From contig JAACFD010000026.1 in assembly GCA_009937555.1 (NCBI GenBank), forward strand, positions 1-13,290: a stretch of 13,290 nt of DNA, given 5' to 3'. Shown piece after piece: positions 8,078 to 13,290 of this stretch (position 1 is its first letter; the number at the start of each line of letters is the position of its first letter). The DNA is from Chlamydiales bacterium. GTDB lineage: Bacteria; Chlamydiota; Chlamydiia; Chlamydiales; JAACFD01. The notes under the pieces were generated by a model. That model worked only from the letters and a program-made list of their open reading frames with translations, was not told the DNA's origin and made no database searches. A program made the position numbers and the translations under genes.

Positions 8078-8980
8078 ATGTCGATAATTCTTATTATATT
8101 TGCCGCGCTATGCTTAGCTGTAGTTAACCTTATGCTAAGAAAAGGAGCAGATATTCAAGAGGAAAGCCAGCTTTACTTATGGGTTCAGCAGGGTGTCTCA
8201 TTTTTATTTATTTTATGTGTTAACCCCTTAAGATCAGGCAGTTTTTCTTTTAGTTTGCCCCTTATATTGCTTGGTCTAGGAGCAGGTGTGTTTCTTTCTT
8301 TGATGATGGCTTGTTTTTTTCGTGCAATGAGAAGAGGGCCTCCAGCATTAAGTTGTGCTATTTTAAACTGCGCCTCAACTGTACCCGCTTTACTAATGGC
8401 TATAATATTTGGAAGTAAGTATGGGTATGAGGTCCATGCTTATAATGCCATTGGCATTTTACTTGTCTCTGTAGGTCTTTTATGGTCAGGAGTATCTGAA
8501 GCTAATAGTGATAAAAGTGTCGCTTGGTTTCGCGCTATTTTAGCTACTTTCATATTTCAAATTGCATTTTTATCTGTAGTAAAGTGGCAAGGCCTCATGA
8601 TGAGAGAAGAGTTAAAATTGGAGTGGGGGCTACCATTTTATTTTGGTGAATTAGAGTCTTTATGGTTCTTGCCAATTGTATTTTTAGTATCAAGTGTTAG
8701 TCAGGGAGTGGTATATTTGGGGAGACAGAAAGAGAAAGCAGATAAGAGGTTATTGTATTATGCAACTGTCGGTGGTATTTTTAACGGTTTATCTTATCAC
8801 TTGATGGTAGGGGCTATAAGGTCGGCAAGAGGTATAGAAAGCATGCTTATTTTACCAATACTTTCAGTTGTTGTTATTGTACTCTGTAATATTTGGGGGC
8901 AGAAGTTGTACAAAGAAAAAGTTAACTGGAAAGCAAGCCTTCTGTCGTTAATAGGGCTTGTGATTGCAATGGTGCACTAG
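8078..8980 (+). CDS. DMT superfamily (EamA-type) ten-helix transporter
   Basis: An inner-membrane permease of the drug/metabolite transporter superfamily; the substrate cannot be read from sequence. The 300 residues and about ten hydrophobic segments (roughly 3-20, 33-50, 58-83, 90-112, 120-138, 149-168, 193-213, 226-246, 252-272 and 283-299) match the usual 10-TMS two-repeat EamA design. Typical features are the charged loop FFRAMRRGPPALSCAI after helix 3 (about 80-95), the helix-4 STVPALL segment, the second-half equivalent IRSARGIESMLILPIL, and a short C-terminal helix after LYKEKVNWK. Characterised chlamydial members of this superfamily import host metabolites such as S-adenosylmethionine, but nothing here links this copy to that substrate. 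It is transcribed divergently from the TPR cluster. Its stop codon shares the palindrome CTAG with the stop of the next, convergent gene. Confidence 0.85.
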   Translation: MSIILIIFAALCLAVVNLMLRKGADIQEESQLYLWVQQGVSFLFILCVNPLRSGSFSFSLPLILLGLGAGVFLSLMMACFFRAMRRGPPALSCAILNCASTVPALLMAIIFGSKYGYEVHAYNAIGILLVSVGLLWSGVSEANSDKSVAWFRAILATFIFQIAFLSVVKWQGLMMREELKLEWGLPFYFGELESLWFLPIVFLVSSVSQGVVYLGRQKEKADKRLLYYATVGGIFNGLSYHLMVGAIRSARGIESMLILPILSVVVIVLCNIWGQKLYKEKVNWKASLLSLIGLVIAMVH

Positions 8981-10047
8981 TCGTTTAAGTCAAAATCAAA
9001 GAAGTCATAACTTGTTTTTTGTCCATAGTGCTTGATCAAATTTTCAGCTTTTTGAAAGTCTTTTTGCTTTAGTCTCTGGTATGTTTTTAATCCTTTAGCA
9101 TTAAGGCCTTGCTGAAAATACAGGGTTCCAAGCTTTAGTAAGCTATCAGTATCATCTGGGCATAACTTTAAAATAGTTTCATACTCTTTGATCTCTTCCT
9201 CAGGCATTTGCAAATCTCTATAACTATATACAAGCTGGATGTGAACCCATGGATCTTCGGGTGCGTAATCATTAAGTATTTTAAACTCTTCCATAGCTTG
9301 TTTAGAGGTAGCTTTAAACTTTTCCTCTAACTCTTCCTGGTAGTTATCAAAACAAAGCCAGTCGTATTCTTCTGGAGGATCAGACTTTAATGGAGTTGAA
9401 TAAAGGGAAGAGAGCATAACTAAGGCGTTTGCTAGCGAGGCATGTATTTCTAAATTGGTTGGTTCACATTTTACTAGCTTAAGGTGCTCTTCAATAGATG
9501 CTTGGTAAAGGTTCTCTTTAAAGCGTAGAGTGTCTTCCCAGTGTAAGTAAGCACTTAATTTTTTGCATGTTTGCCTAAACATATCTAAAAAGTACGGAGG
9601 ATTGTAGAAGTCTAACTCTTTGTTATCTAATATATTAATTAACTTAAAAGAGGCCCCTGCAATTGCAATATGATGTTCAGGAATATTATCTTGATAATTG
9701 ATAATTTCTTTGCATGCATGGATATACTGTTCTTTTAAATCGAGGTAGTGTTCCGGTTTTCTAGCAGAAAAATATAAGCGTAGAATAAGGTAAGAAAATA
9801 CTGTTAAAAACAGTAAAGCTAGGGATATAGAAAAAACTGAAGAATGAGTGTAGGTAGGAAATAGAATTGATAAAACAGTTAGCTCGATAAAAGCAATCAG
9901 GAAAAATACTAAGTTGAAGAGGGTGTAGGATTTGGCGATAAACTCAAACTGCTCCAAAACAGCAGGCTGAAGTTTTTCTACCTGCTTGTAGAAAAACTTC
10001 TTATCAACAAAGAAAGTTTTGTCAAAATCGGCTTGAGAGCTAGACAT
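8977..10047 (-). CDS. Two-helix membrane protein with C-terminal TPR domain
   Basis: Function unknown; probably an inner-membrane adaptor whose soluble part binds other proteins. Residues 1-40 are cytoplasm-like and charged. Two adjacent hydrophobic helices (about 41-64 and 71-93) separated by a short PTYTHSS turn form a hairpin, which places both termini on the same side. The remaining 260 residues are helical: 100-190 contains no clear motif, 195-260 holds a TPR-like pair interrupted by an acidic loop (222-240), and 265-335 reads as two good TPRs (DPWVHIQLVYSYRDLQ... and DSLLKLGTLYFQQGLNAKGL). The end is acidic (DFFDFDLND). The ATG at 10047 has AGGA only two bases upstream, too close for an ideal ribosome site; a candidate promoter lies at 10081-10109. 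The stop codon overlaps that of the convergent transporter. No named family recognised. Confidence 0.8.
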   Translation of the reverse strand: MSSSQADFDKTFFVDKKFFYKQVEKLQPAVLEQFEFIAKSYTLFNLVFFLIAFIELTVLSILFPTYTHSSVFSISLALLFLTVFSYLILRLYFSARKPEHYLDLKEQYIHACKEIINYQDNIPEHHIAIAGASFKLINILDNKELDFYNPPYFLDMFRQTCKKLSAYLHWEDTLRFKENLYQASIEEHLKLVKCEPTNLEIHASLANALVMLSSLYSTPLKSDPPEEYDWLCFDNYQEELEEKFKATSKQAMEEFKILNDYAPEDPWVHIQLVYSYRDLQMPEEEIKEYETILKLCPDDTDSLLKLGTLYFQQGLNAKGLKTYQRLKQKDFQKAENLIKHYGQKTSYDFFDFDLND

Positions 10048-10080
10048 GATCCTACTTTATGGTTTTTTGTTATGAATCTA

Positions 10081-10109
10081 ATCATACCTGTCATTTTAAT
10101 TCTTAACAA
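10081..10109 (-). promoter_or_regulatory. Candidate sigma70-type promoter for the leftward TPR membrane protein
   Basis: Read on the minus strand, TTGTTA (10109-10104) and TATGAT (10086-10081) are separated by exactly 17 bases, matching 9 of 12 consensus positions. Transcription would start near 10074, leaving a leader of about 27 bases before the ATG at 10047. This is the best-spaced promoter seen in the window. Confidence 0.5.
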
Positions 10110-10177
10110 TAAGACCTTATTAAAAAGCGCGATAAGTTTGAGATTCTTAACAGATATATTGAAATGCATGACTACTA

Positions 10178-10201
10178 AATACTACTAGATCTTCTAGTAT
10201 T
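10178..10201. promoter_or_regulatory. 24-bp near-palindrome, candidate operator
   Basis: AATACTA (10178-10184) and TAGTATT (10195-10201) are perfect inverted arms around a central AGATCT, with two unmatched pairs between; 10 of 12 pairs match. A shifted reading gives a 7-bp hairpin, TACTAGA-TCT-TCTAGTA (10183-10199). It lies between divergent genes, a few bases before a candidate rightward -35 (TTGTCA, 10205-10210) and just inside a perfect leftward TTGACA (10211-10206). This fits a dimeric regulator site. Palindromes of this grade can occur by chance in AT-rich DNA, so position is the main support. Confidence 0.4.
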
Positions 10202-10204
10202 TCT

Positions 10205-10234
10205 TTGTCAAATATAGTATTATGAAGCTAAGAT
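10205..10234 (+). promoter_or_regulatory. Candidate promoter for the DUF818-like hydrolase gene
   Basis: TTGTCA (5 of 6 matches to the -35 consensus) is followed after 18 bases by TAAGAT (4 of 6), which would start transcription near 10241 and leave a leader of about 20 bases. Alternative -10-like hexamers TATAGT (10213-10218) and TATTAT (10218-10223) lack a partner -35. Weak by eye, but correctly placed before the start at 10262. Confidence 0.3.
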
Positions 10235-10261
10235 GCGAGCTTTATTGCATTTACATATTTT

Positions 10262-11488
10262 ATGCTTAAAATGGTTAAATTTATGGGTAAAGGAAATCTT
10301 AAGCAAAAACTCTATGATGCTATGTGGCATCCTCTTTTTGCTATTGTAAGGCGAATCATTAACTGGATAACTAGGCAATTTATCTATGTTGGTGCCTCAT
10401 CTTTACACCAGATTTCCCATTTATTTATACCTTCCTCACCCCTTAGTAGTGCTTATTGCAGAAAGCTCTCAAGGCAAGATTTAGAGACTAACTATGGTGG
10501 GGTAGAATTTTGTCTTCCTATTGGTGAAAAAGTAGTCATCAATGGGGTCTATCTAAGTGTGCTGCTGTTTAAAGAAAAACAGCTATCTTTTACCTCTGAT
10601 CCAGAAGAAGTTGCTAAGTTAAACTCTTTAAGTAATGATGGTGAGACAGTTGTCCTATTTCTTGGAAACAATGAGTATTTTGAAGAAGAAGAGTCTAAAC
10701 TTCGAGCGAAATGGTATCTATTGCAAGGTAAAAATGTACTGATGTTTAACTATCCTGGTTATGGTGATAGTAAAGGCACCCCCTCTCATAGGACTACAGA
10801 TGAGGCTGCCCATATGATATACAATTTAGTGAAATCAGCGCAGTATACAAGTAGTTCAGGAGAGGTTTTATGCAAGCTTCCAGCAAGACCTAAAAGTGAT
10901 GAGCAAATTATCCTACATGGATATTCTCTAGGAGGCGGGATAGCTTCACGTCTAGTAGGACAGCTTAAAAAAGAGCAGGATTCTTACCCTAGGTTATTAC
11001 TAGATAGGACATTTGATAATATCTATACAATAGCTCTACAGTTTATACCGGAATCCTTACGAAAGCTTTCCATTGTAAGACAAGCCTTAAAAGAAGTTAT
11101 AGAAGAAAACTATGACTATAGGTCTGTTGAATTTTTAAGAAAGTATGACAAAAAAAACTTATTTGTAATCCATGCAGACTTTGATGAGTTAATGTTTGAA
11201 GATACAAAGAGGGCTCTCAATAGAGCTGTTGAGGATGCTGAAGAAAATAAAAGAGCTACAGTTGTGAATGTAAAAAAAAAACATGGAACTGAATGGGAAG
11301 AAGTAGTAGGTCATATGCAGCGAAACCACAGAGAGCGCCTAGAAGACTTAGAGGTTTTTCTACGTATTATTAACAGAGGGCGAGTAGAAGCATATACTCA
11401 AAAAGAAGAAGAAAACTCCTGGTTATCTAGTATTAGAAAAGGGGTCACTAAAGTCTTCTCTATCTTTCAGAAAGACCAGGAAAATTAA
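10262..11488 (+). CDS. DUF818-like (chlamydial CHLPS-type) alpha/beta hydrolase
   Basis: Probably a serine hydrolase with an unknown substrate. The core covers about residues 85-370. VVLFLGNNEYFEEE (130-143) is the strand and oxyanion-loop region; NYPGYGDSKGTPS (163-175) is the familiar loop after strand 4; GYSLGG (220-225) is the nucleophile elbow with S222; HADFDELM (304-311) supplies the acid, probably D308; the His is probably H341 or H351. This layout and the long N-terminus match Pfam DUF818 as I remember it. There is no signal peptide; residues 20-60 are amphipathic or moderately hydrophobic, and the last 25 residues form another possible amphipathic helix, so membrane association is possible. 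ATGs at 10262, 10271 and 10283 are in frame and none has a ribosome site; the first is used provisionally. A run of ten adenines encodes K338-K340, just before H341. The stop overlaps the convergent gene within TTAA. Confidence 0.75.
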   Translation: MLKMVKFMGKGNLKQKLYDAMWHPLFAIVRRIINWITRQFIYVGASSLHQISHLFIPSSPLSSAYCRKLSRQDLETNYGGVEFCLPIGEKVVINGVYLSVLLFKEKQLSFTSDPEEVAKLNSLSNDGETVVLFLGNNEYFEEEESKLRAKWYLLQGKNVLMFNYPGYGDSKGTPSHRTTDEAAHMIYNLVKSAQYTSSSGEVLCKLPARPKSDEQIILHGYSLGGGIASRLVGQLKKEQDSYPRLLLDRTFDNIYTIALQFIPESLRKLSIVRQALKEVIEENYDYRSVEFLRKYDKKNLFVIHADFDELMFEDTKRALNRAVEDAEENKRATVVNVKKKHGTEWEEVVGHMQRNHRERLEDLEVFLRIINRGRVEAYTQKEEENSWLSSIRKGVTKVFSIFQKDQEN

Positions 11489-13074
11489 TAATAAGAACTT
11501 TCATTACTTAAACTTAACTCTGATACTTTTAGATTAAAGTATTTGCTAGCGTTATGTACTAATGCTACTTTTTGTTTATCTTGCTCTTTGACAGCATTTA
11601 GATAAACATTTTGCAAAAGCATTTTAATATCTTCTTTTAGAAAACGTTTTAAGCCTTCCTCTAAGGATTGATCTGCCGCAATCATTAGCTTTAGTGCTAG
11701 TTTTTCTTTACCTTTTTCTAGCCACTGGGCACCAGCAATATTGACTAGCTTTTTAGCTAGCTTTAGGCGGTGTTGAGCTGATGAGATATTCGTTTTATAA
11801 AACTCAATATAGCTTAGTATAAAATCAGTGTTTACTTCCTGATTTTGTAGCATGCCTACAATACTATCTTGCATCATTGGCGCTATTTTATCTTCTAAGC
11901 TTTGGTTTATAGTGTCTAGTTCTTTAGCTAATTTCCAGTAGGATTGAAGCTTATCAAAGTGATTCTCCAGGATACTTTTTGCAATGTCTGAGGAAAGGTA
12001 CTTTCTTAGGCTAGATAAAAACATTGGGTAGGTAGAGCTAATCTCTTTTCCTTGCTGAATCAACTTTTCTTCAAGATCTGTAGAGAATGTATCTTCCTGG
12101 AAAGCATTTAGTAATTTGTAAGCTATTTGGTTAAGTTGCTCTTTTGCTTTCCAGTTTTCTAAAAAACTTAGTGTTGGTGTGATATGTTGTAAAGAAGGTG
12201 TAGGAGTAACAAAAATATAGTTCTCAATATGCTTGCTTAGCTGATTAAGGATTCCTTCTTTATAATGCTTATGTTCATTGCTATGTATAGGTAAATTTTC
12301 AAAGTATGTCTTGGCTAGCTCTAGGTATGGGCCGGAAGCTTCGATAGGTTTTGCAAAAGCATCTAACAGGTAGCTTCTGCCTATTAAGTAGTAGGTATGT
12401 TGCTTACTTTTTTCTATAGTTGCCTTTTTTAAGAATAATTCGAGGTCTTTCCTTGCCTCAATCCAGCTGCCTTTTTCAACCTTGGCTTCAATACTCTTTA
12501 GTGAGATAAAGTCAGAGTCAATAGTTTGAGAAAAGCGCACCTTTAACCATGGAAATTCCTTTAATACAGATAGCTCATCGTAAGGCTTGCTTTGTAGGTA
12601 AGAAATCGATTTATTATAATCTTTCTGATAGAACGACTGTAGTCCTAGAAAAACAGGTAGCGATGCAAAATTAGGGTTAAGCCTTTGCATTTCAGTTACA
12701 GAGTTTAAAAATGAAGCTTTATCATTCTCTTGATAGGCATTAAGAGCTTGATTAGTTAGTATTTCAAAATATAGCTGCTTATGTTGGCCTTCAATATTGT
12801 TAAGTGATTTACCTAGAAGCTGTTTTGCAAGAGAAGTCTTTCCCTGTTGTTTGGCAATATAGGAAAGAGATAAATAGTACTGACTCAGGGGTATTTTATT
12901 CTTTACTACTTCTAAGTTACGCTTGGCTTCAATAAAGTCATTTTTTAAGAAAGCTTCAAGAGCATGATTAAGCTGATAATCTTCATTAAAATGGTGAATA
13001 ATAAAGCCGCCTATACCTAATAGAAGGATGCCAAAGACTATAATAATGGGTCTAATGAAGTTGATAAGTTTCAT
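11485..13074 (-). CDS. Single-anchor TPR-like protein
   Basis: Function unknown; probably a membrane-tethered protein-interaction scaffold. MKLINFIRP followed by IIIVFGILLLGIGGFII (10-26) is an uncleaved signal anchor placing the remaining ~500 residues outside the cytoplasm. The N-terminal half has TPR-like hairpins: about 34-60 (ALEAFLKNDFIEAKRNLEVV), 64-98 (YYLSLSYIAKQQGKTSLAKQLLGKSL), 102-135, 137-162 (FLGLQSFYQKDYNKSISYL), 200-218 (GSWIEARKDLELFL) and 227-260 (YYLIGRSYLLDAF). Residues 270-440 are helical without a clear repeat, and 432-475 again resembles a TPR (QWLEKGKEKLALKLMIAADQSLEEG). The ATG at 13074 is preceded by a weak GAGAG about seven bases away. It ends against the DUF818-like gene with a four-base overlap. 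Layout resembles the 940-residue TPR protein, though the anchors differ. No named family recognised. Confidence 0.75.
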   Translation of the reverse strand: MKLINFIRPIIIVFGILLLGIGGFIIHHFNEDYQLNHALEAFLKNDFIEAKRNLEVVKNKIPLSQYYLSLSYIAKQQGKTSLAKQLLGKSLNNIEGQHKQLYFEILTNQALNAYQENDKASFLNSVTEMQRLNPNFASLPVFLGLQSFYQKDYNKSISYLQSKPYDELSVLKEFPWLKVRFSQTIDSDFISLKSIEAKVEKGSWIEARKDLELFLKKATIEKSKQHTYYLIGRSYLLDAFAKPIEASGPYLELAKTYFENLPIHSNEHKHYKEGILNQLSKHIENYIFVTPTPSLQHITPTLSFLENWKAKEQLNQIAYKLLNAFQEDTFSTDLEEKLIQQGKEISSTYPMFLSSLRKYLSSDIAKSILENHFDKLQSYWKLAKELDTINQSLEDKIAPMMQDSIVGMLQNQEVNTDFILSYIEFYKTNISSAQHRLKLAKKLVNIAGAQWLEKGKEKLALKLMIAADQSLEEGLKRFLKEDIKMLLQNVYLNAVKEQDKQKVALVHNASKYFNLKVSELSLSNESSYY

Positions 13075-13230
13075 GTTTATCTCTCTGGCTTTTTTGTAGT
13101 TAGTTCATAGGTATCTAAAGGTCCAAATTAGCTAAAGGAGCAGTTTAATTCAATCTTTTTAGCAAGTTATTTCTTCAAAAAATAGGTGAAAGAATATACA
13201 AAAATGCATTACGTTTAATAACTTATTCAT

Positions 13231-13267
13231 AGAGATTAAAAAAAAGATTTATTTTATTTTAATCTTT
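13231..13267. repeat. AT-rich inverted repeat upstream of the TPR-like gene
   Basis: AGATTAAAA (13233-13241) and TTTTAATCT (13257-13265) are perfect inverted arms with a weak extension inward and an A/T pair outward. With a single G-C pair and no long T-tract it is a poor intrinsic terminator; it may be a bent or easily melted promoter-flanking element. Its right arm runs into TTGACA. Confidence 0.35.
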
Positions 13268-13272
13268 TGACA
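13267..13272 (+). promoter_or_regulatory. Consensus -35 hexamer near the right edge
   Basis: A perfect TTGACA on the plus strand. The -10 box would be expected at about 13290-13295, at or beyond the edge, so this may belong to a rightward gene outside the window, divergent from the TPR-like gene. The purine-rich AGGGGAAG at the very end could be leader sequence. Only half of the signal can be seen. Confidence 0.25.
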
Positions 13273-13290
13273 TAATTGACCTAGGGGAAG

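Noticed and set aside
9978..10169. Minus-strand open frame of 63 codons crossing the start of the TPR membrane gene
   Set aside because: It crosses the likely promoter and the start of a better-supported gene, and has no ribosome site or domain.

Overview
This is an AT-rich (by eye about 35-38% G+C), gene-dense chromosomal window with eight protein genes and no RNA genes, insertion sequences, CRISPR arrays or phage genes that I can see. The strongest taxonomic hint is the alpha/beta hydrolase at 10262-11488, which resembles the family Pfam calls 'Chlamydia CHLPS protein (DUF818)'. Weak or missing Shine-Dalgarno sequences, many membrane-anchored TPR proteins and a long MORN-type repeat protein also fit a low-GC environmental chlamydia (Parachlamydia/Rhabdochlamydia/Simkania-like). 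This is an inference; another intracellular or host-associated Gram-negative bacterium is possible.

Layout, left to right. (1) 64-2628 (+): an exported protein made almost wholly of about 30 MORN_2/YwqK-type repeats. (2) 7961-2618 (-): a compact three-gene cluster read leftwards: an exported 940-residue TPR solenoid, a membrane-anchored von Willebrand factor A (VWA) protein with an intact MIDAS site, and rsmD, the 16S rRNA guanine-N2 methyltransferase. (3) 8078-8980 (+): a ten-helix DMT/EamA-type transporter. (4) 10047-8977 (-): a membrane protein with two adjacent helices and a TPR domain. (5) 10262-11488 (+): the DUF818-like hydrolase. (6) 13074-11485 (-): a second single-anchor TPR-like protein. 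The last 216 bases hold only regulatory-looking AT-rich sequence.

Functionally, the window is mostly cell-envelope protein-protein interaction modules (MORN, TPR, VWA) around one clear housekeeping enzyme (RsmD), one transporter and one putative hydrolase. The TPR-VWA pair is the best candidate for an undescribed system: it pairs an exported scaffold with an anchored metal-dependent adhesion domain, loosely like the VWA/TPR pairing of Bat (aerotolerance) operons, but with different domain order and with rsmD attached.

Genome structure is very compact. All three convergent gene pairs overlap at their stop codons (11, 4 and 4 bases), two of them by sharing a four-base palindrome, so no intrinsic terminator fits between them. 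The divergent gap 10048-10261 carries a good promoter candidate for the leftward gene and a 24-bp near-palindrome close to candidate promoter elements for both directions.
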